64,000 nucleotides of DNA, from NCBI RefSeq assembly GCF_008711325.1, contig NZ_VXDB01000005.1, positions 1 to 64,000 on the forward strand, in the 5' to 3' direction. This stretch comes from Roseibium sediminis. GTDB lineage: Bacteria > Pseudomonadota > Alphaproteobacteria > Rhizobiales > Stappiaceae. A program made the position numbers and the translations under genes. How positions within the stretch are numbered: position 1 is the first letter of the stretch; each line of letters opens with the position of its first letter. Below are positions 42,228 through 54,559 of the stretch, piece by piece. Under the pieces are notes generated by a model that had not been told where the DNA came from, made no database searches, and was given only the letters and a program-made list of their open reading frames with translations.

Positions 42228-42422
42228 TAAAATTGCTTTGGTATTGTGCAACCGTTGTGGTACAACCAAATCATCGCTCAGGTGAGGCGAGTTTAATGAG
42301 CCGGTGGCGGATGTATTTGGGGCATGTCCGCAACGGGCCAGCGAATGTGGGAATCGCACGGTTTACCGGTTTAGGGAACACGGAAGGCGTGAAGGCGCCC
42401 AGAAAAAGAAAGTAAATGCGAT

Positions 42423-42830
42423 ATGCCCAGTAAAAAGGCTCCCAACCCAATCGACGTTCACGTCGGTAGTCGAGTTCGTCTTCGTCGTATGATGCTTGGC
42501 ATGAGCCAGGAAAAGCTCGGCGAAAGCCTTGGAATTACATTCCAGCAGATTCAGAAATACGAAAAAGGTACCAACCGCATTGGCGCAAGCCGTCTTCAGC
42601 ATATCGCTACGATTCTGAAGGTTCCGGTTGCCTTTTTCTTCGAAGATGCACCAGGAACCCCGGAAGAGGCAGAAGGTTTCGGCGAATCCCAGCCGACATC
42701 CTATGTCGTGGATTTCCTGTCTTCGTCGGAAGGCCTGTCCTTGAACAAGGCGTTTGTCCGCATTGACGACCCGAAGGTTCGTCGCCGGATCGTCGATTTG
42801 GTTCGTTCGCTGGCTGGCGAAGAGCTATAA
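42423..42830 (+). CDS. XRE-family regulator, PraR-like
   Basis: A 135-residue DNA-binding protein. The HTH covers about 12-68: VGSRVRLRRMMLGMSQEKLGESL then TFQQIQKYEKGTNRIGASRL. A C-terminal extension (SEGLSLNKAFVRIDDPKVRRRIVDLVRSLAGEEL) is typical of rhizobial PraR/PhrR-type regulators, which repress quorum-sensing and biofilm genes. That link is from memory of the family. The gene lies between lnt and metK with nearly 200 bases upstream, and a hairpin terminator follows. Confidence 0.9.
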   Translation: MPSKKAPNPIDVHVGSRVRLRRMMLGMSQEKLGESLGITFQQIQKYEKGTNRIGASRLQHIATILKVPVAFFFEDAPGTPEEAEGFGESQPTSYVVDFLSSSEGLSLNKAFVRIDDPKVRRRIVDLVRSLAGEEL

Positions 42831-42881
42831 AATCGATTTCCCGACTTGACGGGAACACGTTCTTCTTAGATTGATGCGCGG

Positions 42882-42912
42882 GAAGCGGCGGTTGTAACCG
42901 CCGCTTCTTCTA
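42882..42912 (+). terminator. Hairpin between the XRE gene and metK
   Basis: A 10-base perfect stem GAAGCGGCGG/CCGCCGCTTC with loop TTGTAA is followed by TTCTATATT. It is a weakly U-rich intrinsic terminator for the XRE gene, or part of the metK leader. Confidence 0.7.
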
Positions 42913-42939
42913 TATTCATTCCCAGAAGGACGTTCGCCA

Positions 42940-44112
42940 ATGGCCCGTCAAGATTACCTGTTTACCTCCGAATCCGTTTCCGAGGGGCATCCGGACAAGG
43001 TTTGTGACCGCATCTCTGATGCTGTGGTCGACGCATTTCTTTCCGAAATGCCGGATGCGCGCGTGGCGTGTGAAACGCTCGCGACCACCAATCGTGTCGT
43101 GATCGCCGGTGAAACCCGGGGACCGGCTACCGTTACTCATGATCTGATCGCCCACCTGGCGCGCATGGCCATCAAGGATATCGGCTATGAGCAGGAAGGC
43201 TTTCACTGGGAGAATTGCGACATCGCAGTTCACCTTCATGCGCAATCTGCCCACATCGCCCAAGGTGTTGATGCTTCGGGCAACAAGGATGAAGGCGCGG
43301 GCGACCAGGGCATCATGTTCGGATATGCATGCCGCGAGACCCCGGAGCTGATGCCGGCTCCGATCCTTTATTCCCACAGAATTCTTCAGCTGTTGGCAGA
43401 AGCCCGCAAGTCTGGCCGTGAGCCGGTGCTGGGCCCGGATGCCAAGAGCCAGGTCACGGTTCGCTATGAAGGTGGCAAGCCTGTTGCTGCGACTTCAATT
43501 GTTCTGTCCACCCAGCATCTGGATGCGGGTCTTTCTTCTGCTGATGTGCGCCAGATCGTTGAGCCCTACATCCGTCAGGCCCTGCCGGATGGCATGATCT
43601 CCGATGAAACCATCTGGCACGTCAATCCGACGGGCGCCTTCGTGATCGGTGGTCCGGACGGCGACTGCGGTCTGACCGGCCGCAAGATCATCGTTGATAC
43701 CTATGGTGGTGCGGCGCCCCATGGCGGCGGTGCGTTCTCCGGCAAGGATCCGACCAAGGTTGATCGGTCTGCAGCATATGCTGCCCGCTATCTTGCCAAG
43801 AACATCGTTGCTGCTGATCTTGCTGACCGGTGCACCATCCAGTTGTCCTACGCCATCGGCGTTTCCGATCCGCTTTCCGTCTATGTCGACCTGCATGACA
43901 CGGGCCGCTGCGATGTGGCGAAGCTGGAAAAGGGCCTGCGGGATGTCATGGGCCTCAGCCCGCGCGGCATTCGTGAGCACCTGAACCTGAACAACGCGAT
44001 CTATGAGCGTACCGCAGCCTATGGTCACTTTGGTCGTCAGCCGGACGAAACCGGCGGTTTCACTTGGGAAAAGACCGATCTGGTTGACGCGATGAAGACG
44101 ATTGCCGGGTAA
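42940..44112 (+). CDS. metK: S-adenosylmethionine synthetase
   Basis: Makes SAM from methionine and ATP, 390 residues. Signatures: [37 protein letters not shown], and the phosphate loop [34 protein letters not shown] lies upstream. SAM is used by several enzymes of this window (TrmB, UbiE, PmtA-like, MiaB, ThiC). No recognisable SAM riboswitch is seen in the 109 bases upstream. A hairpin separates it from trmB. Confidence 0.98.
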   Translation: MARQDYLFTSESVSEGHPDKVCDRISDAVVDAFLSEMPDARVACETLATTNRVVIAGETRGPATVTHDLIAHLARMAIKDIGYEQEGFHWENCDIAVHLHAQSAHIAQGVDASGNKDEGAGDQGIMFGYACRETPELMPAPILYSHRILQLLAEARKSGREPVLGPDAKSQVTVRYEGGKPVAATSIVLSTQHLDAGLSSADVRQIVEPYIRQALPDGMISDETIWHVNPTGAFVIGGPDGDCGLTGRKIIVDTYGGAAPHGGGAFSGKDPTKVDRSAAYAARYLAKNIVAADLADRCTIQLSYAIGVSDPLSVYVDLHDTGRCDVAKLEKGLRDVMGLSPRGIREHLNLNNAIYERTAAYGHFGRQPDETGGFTWEKTDLVDAMKTIAG

Positions 44113-44145
44113 GGCTTCGACTTGGTTCAAAAGGATGAGAATGGG

Positions 44146-44171
44146 GAGCGCCGACCAATTGGTCGGCGCTC
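44146..44171 (+). other. Palindromic hairpin between metK and trmB
   Basis: GAGCGCCGACC and GGTCGGCGCTC form an 11-base perfect stem around AATT, so the whole 26 bases are palindromic. It ends 9 bases before the trmB start, so it could restrict ribosome access as well as act as a Rho-type stop for metK. There is no T-run. Confidence 0.6.
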
Positions 44172-44180
44172 TGGTTCAAG

Positions 44181-44873
44181 ATGACTGATTACTACGACGG
44201 TTCTTTTTTCGGGCGCCGAAAGGGCAAGCCTCTCAGCCCTAGCCGCAGTGCGCTGCTTGAGGGCGAATTGGCGCGCATCGGCATAGATGTCGCTGAGCCT
44301 TCGCCCGAAGAAATCAGAGCCCTTTTTCCTCAGGATGTCAGCGCAGTCTGGCTGGAAGTAGGGTTTGGCGGCGGGGAGCACCTGCTTCACAGGGCTCGGG
44401 AAAATCCGACCGTCGGCTTCATCGGCGTGGAGCCGTTTGTCACGTCGATGGCGAAGGTTGTTCATGCCGTGGCCGAGGAAGGCATGACTAACATTCGTCT
44501 GTTTGACGATGATGCGATCAAGTTGCTCGATTGGTTGCCTGCAGCGTCCATCGATCTGGCTTACCAGCTTTATCCGGATCCCTGGCCCAAGAAGCGGCAT
44601 TGGAAGCGGCGGTTCATCAACCAGCAAAATCTCGATCGTTATGCCCGTGTCCTCAAACCGGGCGCCGAATTTCGTTTTGCCAGCGACATTGACACCTATG
44701 TGGACTGGACCCTTCGCCATTGCCGGGAGCATCCTGCCTTTGAGTGGAAGGCGGAATGCGCTGCGGATTGGCGCGCGCCCTGGAACAATTGGCCCGGAAC
44801 AAGGTATGAGGCGAAGGCCTTTCGCGAGGGCCGGGTCCCGCGTTACCTCACCTTTGGGCGCAGTTCAGTATAA
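44181..44873 (+). CDS. trmB: tRNA (guanine-N7)-methyltransferase
   Basis: Makes m7G46 in tRNA, 230 residues. The SAM motif is [15 protein letters not shown], and [16 protein letters not shown] is the TrmB signature. The N-terminus [18 protein letters not shown] is normal for alphaproteobacteria. The ATG lies just after a strong hairpin and lacks a good ribosome site, so initiation may be weak or coupled. It is followed by a terminator upstream of rimP. Confidence 0.95.
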   Translation: MTDYYDGSFFGRRKGKPLSPSRSALLEGELARIGIDVAEPSPEEIRALFPQDVSAVWLEVGFGGGEHLLHRARENPTVGFIGVEPFVTSMAKVVHAVAEEGMTNIRLFDDDAIKLLDWLPAASIDLAYQLYPDPWPKKRHWKRRFINQQNLDRYARVLKPGAEFRFASDIDTYVDWTLRHCREHPAFEWKAECAADWRAPWNNWPGTRYEAKAFREGRVPRYLTFGRSSV

Positions 44874-44988
44874 AATCCGACAGGTTTCGCGGAAATCTGG
44901 CTCTTTTCCCGTCAGGGTATTGCCTTTCCGGGTGGTTTGGAAGTATACAGCCGTTGTTTCACCTCAAACGGCTTTATAAGGCAGCTTG

Positions 44989-45020
44989 AGAGTGGGCCCG
45001 AGAGGGACCCGCTCTTTTTT
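44989..45020 (+). terminator. Terminator upstream of rimP-nusA
   Basis: AGAGTGGGCCC pairs with GGGACCCGCTCT, allowing one G-U pair and one mismatch, and is followed by TTTTTT. It ends 77 bases before rimP, so it may only end the trmB transcript or may attenuate the nusA operon. Confidence 0.8.
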
Positions 45021-45096
45021 GGTTAGCTACTCGCCAGTTTGCTGCGGATTTGGGGTCGAGCAACGAAATTGATGTGGCCCGTACAGGAGCATTTTT

Positions 45097-45690
45097 TTGA
45101 GCGCAAACGAAGCAAGGATCGTAACGGAGCAGGGGCTTGACGCCCGCGTTGCAGCCATTGTGGAACCCGTGATCGAGGATCTCGGATATCGTCTCGTGCG
45201 CACAAAGATCAGCGCCGCCAATGGATGCACCTTGCAGATAATGGCAGAGCGTCCTGATGGCACCATGACCGTGGAAGATTGTGAAACCGTCAGCCGCGCC
45301 GTTTCCCCGGCGCTGGATGTGGAAGATCCGATCAACCGTGCCTACCACCTTGAAGTGTCGTCCCCGGGTATTGATCGCCCGCTGGTTCGTGAGAGCGACT
45401 TTGTGCGTTGGTCCGGCCATGAAGTGAAGATCGAGATGACGGTTCTGCAGGCAGGCCGTAAGCGGTTCCGTGGCCAGTTGCTCGGAGCTGAAGCGGGTGT
45501 CGCGAAAATACGCCTGCCGGACGTCAAGGCAGATGAGGAAGATACGGTTTCGCTGCAGATCGCGGAGATCGGCGAGGCGAAACTCGTTCTGACCGACGAC
45601 CTGATCACCGCCGCCTTGAAGGCGGAAAAGGCCGCACTGGCAGCCCGCGGTGAGGATCAGGACTTCGTTCAGGACAATGATCCGAATTGA
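45097..45690 (+). CDS. rimP: Ribosome maturation factor RimP
   Basis: A 30S assembly factor of 197 residues. The N-terminal domain has [28 protein letters not shown], followed by [12 protein letters not shown], the family hallmark, and an Sm-like C-terminal domain. The start is a TTG at 45097 with AGGAG eight bases upstream; there is no ATG nearby. It is the first gene of the rimP-nusA-ylxR-infB-rbfA-truB transcription and translation operon. Confidence 0.95.
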   Translation: MSANEARIVTEQGLDARVAAIVEPVIEDLGYRLVRTKISAANGCTLQIMAERPDGTMTVEDCETVSRAVSPALDVEDPINRAYHLEVSSPGIDRPLVRESDFVRWSGHEVKIEMTVLQAGRKRFRGQLLGAEAGVAKIRLPDVKADEEDTVSLQIAEIGEAKLVLTDDLITAALKAEKAALAARGEDQDFVQDNDPN

Positions 45691-45768
45691 GCGGCACCGC
45701 TCGCGAACAGGAATGGCAGACAGCGCGCCAAGGATCCAAGAACAAGCGGCGCCAGAGGAGTGAAGTGA

Positions 45769-47415
45769 ATGGCTATCAGCGCTAACCGGCTGGAGTTGCT
45801 GCAGATTGCTGACGCAGTTGCGCGGGAAAAGTCGATAGATCGCACCATCGTTATCTCGGCCATGGAAGATGCGATTCAAAAAGCTGCCCGTTCGCGCTAC
45901 GGCACGGAAACGGAAGTTCGCGCAGAGATCAATCCGAAGACCGGAGAGATCCGCTTGCAGCGTCTTCTTCAGGTCGTGGATGAAGTGGAAAACGTTTCCA
46001 CTGAAATCGCCCTGCAGGATGCCCGCAATCGCAATCCGGAAGCAGCTCTTGGTGACTTCATTGCCGACCCGCTGCCCCCGCTGGATTTTGGCCGAATTGC
46101 TGCCCAGTCCGCAAAACAGGTCATCGTTCAAAAGGTTCGTGAAGCTGAGCGTGATCGCCAGTACGACGAATTCAAGGATCGTATTGGCGAAGTCATCAAC
46201 GGTGTCGTCAAGCGCGCCGAATATGGCAATGTCATCATCGATCTTGGCCGCGGTGAAGGTATCGTGCGCCGGGATGAGCTGATCCCGCGCGAAATCTTCC
46301 GCACCGGAGACCGCATTCGCGCCTATATCTACGATGTTCGCCGCGAACAGCGCGGTCCGCAGATTTTCCTGTCGCGTACTCATCCGCAATTCATGGCAAA
46401 GCTGTTTGCTTCCGAAGTTCCGGAAATCTATGATGGCGTAATCGAGATCCGCACCGTTGCTCGCGATCCGGGGTCGCGTGCGAAGATTGCGGTCATTTCC
46501 AAGGACAGCTCGATCGATCCTGTTGGTGCCTGCGTTGGTATGCGTGGTAGCCGTGTGCAGGCCGTTGTTGGCGAATTGCAAGGCGAAAAGATCGACATCA
46601 TTCCGTGGAATGACGATCCGGCAACTTTCATCGTCAATGCCCTGCAGCCAGCTGAAGTGGCCAAGGTTGTTCTGGACGAAGATGCCGAACGCATCGAAGT
46701 GGTTGTTCCCGACGAGCAACTGTCACTGGCGATCGGTCGCCGTGGCCAGAACGTGCGCCTTGCTTCCCAGCTGACCGGTTGGGCGATTGACATCATGACG
46801 GAGCAGGAAGAATCCGAGCGTCGTCAGAAGGAATTCCTTGAGCGCTCGCAGCTCTTCATGGAAGCCCTTAACGTTGACGAGATGGTCGGCCAGCTTTTGG
46901 CAACCGAGGGCTTCACATCCGTGGAAGAGGTCGCGTATGTTGAGCCCGACGAGATTTCGATGATCGAAGGCTTCGACGACGAGACTGCTGAAGAAATTCA
47001 GGCTCGTGCTCGTGACTATCTTGAAGAGCTGGAAGCAAAACTTGACGCAGAGCGCGTTGAACTGGGTGTTTCCGATGATCTGCGGTCCATTGACGGTATA
47101 ACCACCGCAATGATGGTGGCGCTCGGCAAGGACGACATCAAGTCTCTGGAAGACCTCGCCGGTTGTGCAGCTGACGACCTCGTTGGCTGGTCCGAACGCA
47201 AGGACGGTGAGACCAAGCGCTTCGAAGGTTCGCTGAGCGAGTTCGATCTGTCTCGCGCTGATGCAGAAGCCATGGTAATGGCTGCACGTGTCGCCGCAGG
47301 ATGGATTTCCGAAGAGGATCTGGTTCAGGACGTAGCTGACGAAGATCTCGAGGACGAAGCTGAAGATGAAGCTGGTGAGGAAGTGGCGTCAGACGACGTC
47401 ATCCTGAACGGCTGA
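45769..47415 (+). CDS. nusA: Transcription termination/antitermination protein NusA
   Basis: Binds RNA polymerase and modulates pausing, 548 residues. The N-terminal domain is followed by S1 ([16 protein letters not shown]), KH domains ([18 protein letters not shown] and [16 protein letters not shown]) and two C-terminal acidic HhH repeats. The tail ends in a very acidic run. GAGGAG precedes the start. Length is usual for alphaproteobacteria. Confidence 0.98.
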   Translation: MAISANRLELLQIADAVAREKSIDRTIVISAMEDAIQKAARSRYGTETEVRAEINPKTGEIRLQRLLQVVDEVENVSTEIALQDARNRNPEAALGDFIADPLPPLDFGRIAAQSAKQVIVQKVREAERDRQYDEFKDRIGEVINGVVKRAEYGNVIIDLGRGEGIVRRDELIPREIFRTGDRIRAYIYDVRREQRGPQIFLSRTHPQFMAKLFASEVPEIYDGVIEIRTVARDPGSRAKIAVISKDSSIDPVGACVGMRGSRVQAVVGELQGEKIDIIPWNDDPATFIVNALQPAEVAKVVLDEDAERIEVVVPDEQLSLAIGRRGQNVRLASQLTGWAIDIMTEQEESERRQKEFLERSQLFMEALNVDEMVGQLLATEGFTSVEEVAYVEPDEISMIEGFDDETAEEIQARARDYLEELEAKLDAERVELGVSDDLRSIDGITTAMMVALGKDDIKSLEDLAGCAADDLVGWSERKDGETKRFEGSLSEFDLSRADAEAMVMAARVAAGWISEEDLVQDVADEDLEDEAEDEAGEEVASDDVILNG

Positions 47416-47463
47416 AATGTTACAGGCGGTGGAGCGTGTCCGAATTGACAGACGGAGGGCGCC

Positions 47464-48117
47464 ATGCCGCGAAAGAATGAGCCTTTGGAGAGACAGTGTG
47501 CTGTCTCTCGCAGGGTTTTGCCAATTGACCTGCTGATCCGGTTCGTGCTCGACCCGGAAGGGCGGGTTGTCCCGGACCTGAAGCGCAAGTTGCCAGGTCG
47601 GGGTGTATGGGTAACCGCAGCCAGAGAGGCAGTGGTTGCCGCTGAAAAGGATCGGAAACGGGTTTTTGGTCGTGGCTTCAAGACAGAAGTTCATGTAGAG
47701 CCGGGACTTGCGGACCAGATCGAACTGCTGATGGAGCGCTCTGCTCTTCAGGCCTTATCGATCGCGCGCAAGGCTGGCGAGCTGACAACCGGTTTTACGA
47801 AAGTTGAAGCTGCACTTCGTGCCGGACCTGTTGCAGGACTGGTGCACGCTTCCGATGCAGCGGAAGACGGAGTGCGGAAGCTGGCGGCAGTGGCGGCGAG
47901 CGGACAAGAAGTTGCAAACGGGTGTCAGGTCGTCCGTTTGTTCGATTCGACTCAATTGGATTTGGCATTGGGTCGGTCAAATGTGATACATGCTGCACTG
48001 CTTGCGGGTTCGGCGAGCGAAAACTTCCTCTCGCGGGTAAGCGAACTGGAGCTTTTCAGATCGAACACGGCACTTGAAGAGACAAGCAACGCAGCCGATG
48101 CGGTTGCGCAGGACTGA
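47464..48117 (+). CDS. YlxR-L7Ae fusion RNA-binding protein
   Basis: A 217-residue protein with an N-terminal YlxR (DUF448) domain ([27 protein letters not shown]) and a C-terminal L7Ae-like domain ([35 protein letters not shown]). The usual RTCIxCR start of YlxR reads RQCAVSR, so its second Cys is missing. This fusion between nusA and infB is common in alphaproteobacteria. The role is RNA binding, not further known. Confidence 0.92.
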   Translation: MPRKNEPLERQCAVSRRVLPIDLLIRFVLDPEGRVVPDLKRKLPGRGVWVTAAREAVVAAEKDRKRVFGRGFKTEVHVEPGLADQIELLMERSALQALSIARKAGELTTGFTKVEAALRAGPVAGLVHASDAAEDGVRKLAAVAASGQEVANGCQVVRLFDSTQLDLALGRSNVIHAALLAGSASENFLSRVSELELFRSNTALEETSNAADAVAQD

Positions 48118-48124
48118 AGGCAAT

Positions 48125-50851
48125 ATGAGCGATACGAAGAACCCAGGCGATAAGACAATCAGCGTAGAGCGCAAGACGCTCGGCCTCAAGCGAGGTGGCG
48201 GTGGCGACCAGGGGACCGTTCGCCAGTCCTTCTCGCACGGCCGTACCAAGGCCGTTGTGGTCGAAAAGAAGAAGCGCCGCGTTGTTGTGCCGGGTCAGGA
48301 GCCCAAGCCCAAGCCCGAGCCGGTGACCCAGCGCCTTGAGCGCCCTGCCGATGCGCCACACAAGCCGGCGGAAAACGTTGGCAAGCCGTCCGGCGGAAAT
48401 CGCCGTGGTGGTGGTGGCCAGCGGCAGCAAAAGGGCGGTGGCAATGTTCTTCGCACACTGACGAAGGAAGAAGCGGCAGCTCGTGCAGCAGCGCTTAAAT
48501 TCGCTCAGGAACGCGAAGTCGTGGAAAAGGCACGCCGCGAAGAGGAAGCCAAGATCCGCGCCGCTGAGGAAGCAAAGCGGAAGATCGAGGAAGAAGCACG
48601 CCTGAAGGTGGAAGCCGAAGAGCGCGCTCGCCGGGAAACCGAAGAAGCGAAAGCTGCGGCTGAAAGACCGGCGGAAGCGCCTGCCGCTGAAGCTGAACCG
48701 GAAGCTGTTCAGGAAGAAAAGGCTGCAAAGCCTGCTGTCATCCGCCAGCCTAACGGTGCACGGGGCAGCAACAAGCCGCCGCGCATCGAGCGTCCGGCTC
48801 CGGCAGAAGCGCCAGCAGCTGAAAAGGCCGCTCCGAACAAGGCAGCGCAGAAAACAGCGACCCGCGACGACGACGATGAGGACGGCAAGAACAAGGGTCT
48901 TCGGGCGGTCAAACGCCAGAAGCCGGCGCCGACGCCCGCCCGCACTCGTGGTGGCGAGGATCGTCGCCGGTCCAAGCTGACCATTTCCACGGCAACCGGT
49001 GGAGAAGAGCAGCGGTCACGCTCGCTTGCGTCCATGCGCCGCCGTCAGGAAAAGGCCAAGCGTGGCCAGCAGCAGGTGGTTCGCGAGAAGATCTCCCGTG
49101 AAGTCACTCTGCCGGAAGCAATCACTATTCAGGAACTCGCCAACCGTATGGCAGAGCGTGCTGTTGACGTGATCAAGCTGCTGATGAAGCAGGGCCAGAT
49201 GCTGAAGATCAACGACGTGATCGATGCGGATACCGCCGAACTGATCGCTTCCGAACTCGGCCATACAGTCAAGCGTGTCTCTGAATCGGATGTTGAAGAA
49301 GGTCTCTTCTCCATTGATGACGATACGTCCACGCTGAAGGCGCGGCCGCCAGTCGTGACCATCATGGGTCACGTCGACCACGGCAAGACGTCGCTTCTGG
49401 ACGCGATCCGCAAGTCCAAGGTTGTCACTGGTGAAGCTGGCGGAATTACCCAGCACATTGGCGCCTATCAGGTCGAGCAGGACGGGAACAAGATCACGTT
49501 CATCGATACCCCCGGCCACGCAGCGTTCTCGCAAATGCGTGCTCGCGGTGCAAAGTCGACGGATATCGTGATCCTCGTGGTTGCTGCTGACGATGGTGTC
49601 ATGCCGCAGACCAAGGAAGCCATTGCCCATGCAAAGGCAGCCGAAGCCCCGATCATCGTTGCCATCAACAAGGTCGACAAGCCGGGCGCTGATCCGAACC
49701 GTGTTCGTACCGAGCTCCTGAGCGAAAGCCTTGTCGTGGAATCCATGGGCGGCGACGTCATCGACGTGGAAGTCTCTGCAAAGGCGGGAACAAACCTCGA
49801 CAAGCTCTTGGAAATGATCCTGCTGCAGTCCGAAGTTCTGGAGCTTCAGGCAAACCCGGACCGGACCGCAGAAGGTGTCGTGATCGAAGCACAGCTCGAT
49901 CGTGGTCGTGGCCCGGTTGCGACCGTTCTGGTCCAGAAGGGTACCTTGAAGCCGGGCGACATCATCGTTGCCGGTAGTGCCTGGGGCCGTGTTCGTGCGA
50001 TGCTCGACGAAAATGGCCAGCAGGTGAAGGAAGCAGACCCGTCCAAGCCGGTTGAAGTTCTGGGCTTCCAGAGCACTCCGGAAGCTGGCGATCTGGTTGC
50101 GGTTGTCGAAAACGAATCCCGCGCTCGCGAGATTACGGATTATCGTCTGCGCCAGATCCGCGAAAAGGCGTCTGTCGTGGCAACCGGTGCCCGTGGCTCT
50201 CTGGAGCAGATGATGAACCGTCTGCAGGAAACCGGCCGGAAAGAGTTCCCGCTGGTCCTCAAGGCAGACGTTCAGGGTTCTGCGGAAGCAATCACCCATG
50301 CCCTCACCGAACTCGGCAACGACGAAGTAGGTGCGCGGATCCTGATTTCCGGCGTCGGTGGCATCACCGAAAGCGACGTTACGCTGGCGACGGCCTCCAA
50401 GGCTCCGATCCTCGGCTTTAACGTTCGTGCCAACAAGCAGGCCCGTGAAGCAGCTGGCCGTGAAGGCATCGAGATCCGCTACTACAACGTGATTTACGAC
50501 CTCGTGGACGACATCAAGGCGGCCATGTCCGGCCTGCTGTCTCCGGAACGCCGCGAAACCTTCCTCGGCAATGCCGAGATCAGGGAGATCTTCCATATCT
50601 CCAAGGTTGGCAAGGTTGCGGGCTGTCTGGTCACCGAAGGTGTCGTGGAGCGCGGCGCACAGGTTCGCCTCATCCGCGACGACGTGGTCATTCACGAAGG
50701 CGAACTGGGCACGCTCAAGCGCTTCAAGGACGAGGTCAAGTCCGTCGAATCCGGTCAGGAGTGCGGCATGAACTTCGTGAAGTATCAGGACATGCGCCCG
50801 GGCGACATCATCGAGTGTTTCCGGGTTCAGGAAATCGCCCGTACGCTCTAA
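48125..50851 (+). CDS. infB: Translation initiation factor IF-2
   Basis: The GTPase that places initiator tRNA on the 30S subunit, 908 residues. A long Lys/Glu/Ala/Arg-rich N-terminal region (about 1-320) is low-complexity and coiled-coil-like. The G domain has [27 protein letters not shown] and [10 protein letters not shown]-terminal domains with [19 protein letters not shown] follow. The start at 48125 has AAGGCA upstream, 7 bases after the previous stop. Confidence 0.98.
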   Translation: MSDTKNPGDKTISVERKTLGLKRGGGGDQGTVRQSFSHGRTKAVVVEKKKRRVVVPGQEPKPKPEPVTQRLERPADAPHKPAENVGKPSGGNRRGGGGQRQQKGGGNVLRTLTKEEAAARAAALKFAQEREVVEKARREEEAKIRAAEEAKRKIEEEARLKVEAEERARRETEEAKAAAERPAEAPAAEAEPEAVQEEKAAKPAVIRQPNGARGSNKPPRIERPAPAEAPAAEKAAPNKAAQKTATRDDDDEDGKNKGLRAVKRQKPAPTPARTRGGEDRRRSKLTISTATGGEEQRSRSLASMRRRQEKAKRGQQQVVREKISREVTLPEAITIQELANRMAERAVDVIKLLMKQGQMLKINDVIDADTAELIASELGHTVKRVSESDVEEGLFSIDDDTSTLKARPPVVTIMGHVDHGKTSLLDAIRKSKVVTGEAGGITQHIGAYQVEQDGNKITFIDTPGHAAFSQMRARGAKSTDIVILVVAADDGVMPQTKEAIAHAKAAEAPIIVAINKVDKPGADPNRVRTELLSESLVVESMGGDVIDVEVSAKAGTNLDKLLEMILLQSEVLELQANPDRTAEGVVIEAQLDRGRGPVATVLVQKGTLKPGDIIVAGSAWGRVRAMLDENGQQVKEADPSKPVEVLGFQSTPEAGDLVAVVENESRAREITDYRLRQIREKASVVATGARGSLEQMMNRLQETGRKEFPLVLKADVQGSAEAITHALTELGNDEVGARILISGVGGITESDVTLATASKAPILGFNVRANKQAREAAGREGIEIRYYNVIYDLVDDIKAAMSGLLSPERRETFLGNAEIREIFHISKVGKVAGCLVTEGVVERGAQVRLIRDDVVIHEGELGTLKRFKDEVKSVESGQECGMNFVKYQDMRPGDIIECFRVQEIARTL

Positions 50852-50963
50852 GCAGGCGGCGATTGAAAACAGTCTGTCGCGCCGGCGGGGTCCTCAACGG
50901 ATTTCGTCGGCGCACTGTTTTTGGCGCGGGTGTTGATCCGGGTCGATCTACAGGAAATGGAAT

Positions 50964-51377
50964 ATGGCCAAGCATCATGGACAAGGGGCCAAGGGCCCGT
51001 CCCAACGCCAGTTGCGTGTCGGGGAAACCGTTCGCAAGGAACTGTCGGACATCCTCACACGCGGGGAATTTGCCGATCCGGCCCTTGAAGGCGTGATCAT
51101 CACCATTCCGGAAGTCCGCATGACGCCGGACCTGCGGATGGCGACATGCCTTGTCATGCCGCTTGGTGGCGGGGATGGAGAGAAAGTCGCTGCAGCGCTG
51201 AACAAGAGCGCGAAATACCTGCGCGGTCAGGTCTCCCGCCGTCTCACCATGAAATACATGCCGGATCTGCGCTTCATTCTCGACACCCGGTTCGACGATG
51301 ACGACCGTATCGGATCGCTGCTGCATTCGCCGGATGTTGCGCGAGACCTTGGCGAAGACGAAGACGGCGAAGACTGA
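50964..51377 (+). CDS. rbfA: Ribosome-binding factor A
   Basis: A late 30S assembly factor of 137 residues with a KH-like fold. The conserved parts are RVGETVRKELSDILTRG and the segment with RRLTMKYMPDLRFILDTRFDDDDRI. The C-terminus is acidic (DLGEDEDGED). AGGAAATGG precedes the start. It is 112 bases after infB and 16 before truB. Confidence 0.96.
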   Translation: MAKHHGQGAKGPSQRQLRVGETVRKELSDILTRGEFADPALEGVIITIPEVRMTPDLRMATCLVMPLGGGDGEKVAAALNKSAKYLRGQVSRRLTMKYMPDLRFILDTRFDDDDRIGSLLHSPDVARDLGEDEDGED

Positions 51378-51393
51378 CGGAACGAGAAGACCG

Positions 51394-52338
51394 ATGTCGC
51401 GGCAAAGACAAAAGAAAAAGAATAGAAACGCGATCAATGGCTGGCTTGTTCTGGACAAGCCCTATGGCATCACGTCCAACGACGCGCTGGGAAAACTGAA
51501 GCGCATCCTGCACCCCGAAAAGGTTGGCCACGCCGGTACGCTCGACCCGCGTGCGACAGGCTGTCTGCCGATTGCCTTTGGCGAGGCGACCAAGACCGTC
51601 CCCTTTGTCATGGACGGGCGCAAGGTCTACCGGTTTGAGGTGACATGGGGCGCTGAAACCAACACCGATGACACGGAAGGCGAGGTTGTCGCAACGTCTG
51701 ACAACCGCCCGACCGTCGACGAGATCCAGTCGGTTCTGGGTGAATTCACCGGTACGATCCTGCAAGTGCCGCCCATATTCTCCGCCATCAAGGTGGATGG
51801 GGCTCGGGCTTATGACCTTGCCCGCGAGGGGGAAGAGGTCGAACTGGAAGCCCGCCCGATTGATGTACACCGTCTGTCCCTGGTCGGGTGTCCGGACGAG
51901 AACCGTGCGGTGCTTGAGGCCGAGTGCGGCAAGGGCACATATGTGCGCGCGCTGGCCCGCGATATTGCCCGTCGATTGGACACATGCGGCCATGTCACGG
52001 AGCTGCGTCGTCTTCTCGTCGGTCCCTTCGGCGAAGAGGATATGGTGGAGCTCGACGAGCTGATTGAGGCTGCTGGCGAACTGGAAGAAGGTGCGCCAGT
52101 CGACGGTCTGGTCGAGGATTTCATCCTGCCGGTCCGTGATGCCATGGAAGAGATCGAGGAAATCCTCGTTTCCGACGAAGATGCGGGCAAGATCCGCCGG
52201 GGCATGGCAGTGTTGCTGCGTGGACGCTCGGCTCCGCTCAATTGCGAATTGGCCTTTGCCAGCCATGCAGGCGTACCGGTTGCCTTCGGTTCGGTCGAAA
52301 AGGGGCGCTTTCAGCCAAGCCGGGTGTTCAACCTTTGA
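51394..52338 (+). CDS. truB: tRNA pseudouridine(55) synthase TruB
   Basis: Makes pseudouridine 55 in the tRNA T-arm, 314 residues. The catalytic Asp is in HAGTLDPRATGCLPIAFGEATK; GWLVLDKPYGITSNDALG and ECGKGTYVRALARDIARRL are family motifs. The basic start MSRQRQKKKNRN is typical. The last gene of the operon, ended by a terminator shared with thiC. Confidence 0.97.
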   Translation: MSRQRQKKKNRNAINGWLVLDKPYGITSNDALGKLKRILHPEKVGHAGTLDPRATGCLPIAFGEATKTVPFVMDGRKVYRFEVTWGAETNTDDTEGEVVATSDNRPTVDEIQSVLGEFTGTILQVPPIFSAIKVDGARAYDLAREGEEVELEARPIDVHRLSLVGCPDENRAVLEAECGKGTYVRALARDIARRLDTCGHVTELRRLLVGPFGEEDMVELDELIEAAGELEEGAPVDGLVEDFILPVRDAMEEIEEILVSDEDAGKIRRGMAVLLRGRSAPLNCELAFASHAGVPVAFGSVEKGRFQPSRVFNL

Positions 52339-52343
52339 CATGA

Positions 52344-52374
52344 AAAGGGCCGCGTGATGCGGCCCTTTGTTTTT
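52344..52374. terminator. Bidirectional terminator, truB and thiC
   Basis: AAAGGGCCGC pairs with GCGGCCCTTT around GTGAT, followed by TGTTTTT on the plus strand and a shorter T-run on the minus strand. It lies between the convergent truB and thiC stops. Confidence 0.9.
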
Positions 52375-52377
52375 GCA

Positions 52378-54297
<1,920 letters not shown>

Positions 54298-54400
54298 TTA
54301 CCGTCCCTACGCCAGTGTGAACTGGATCAGGTTCATAGGGTCACTGCGCCGCTTTCAAGCATGGCAGACTCTCAGCCCCTTGCCGGGACACCCCTGGTAG
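54298..54400 (-). promoter_or_regulatory. TPP riboswitch (THI box) of thiC
   Basis: On the minus strand the conserved GGGGTG, GGGCTGAGAG and ACCCTATGAACCTGATCC segments appear in order, ending in GCGTAGGGA. The 3' end of the element is about 110 bases before the thiC start, enough for an expression platform. Confidence 0.96.
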
Positions 54401-54559
54401 GCGCAAATGCATACGGGCGACTGCGCAAATGATCAAGAGGCAGATTCATCCGTTGTCCCTTCTCAAGCCCATTGAATGCATCTTCGATGTCAAAATTTCA
54501 AAACAATAAACCATTGTGTATTAGAGAAATGGAAGGGGTTTTTGGACGTGGGGGGTAGA

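Noticed and set aside
42831..42939. A SAM-sensing riboswitch before metK
   Set aside because: I searched the leader for the SAM/SAH and SAM-II core patterns and saw only a simple hairpin without them.
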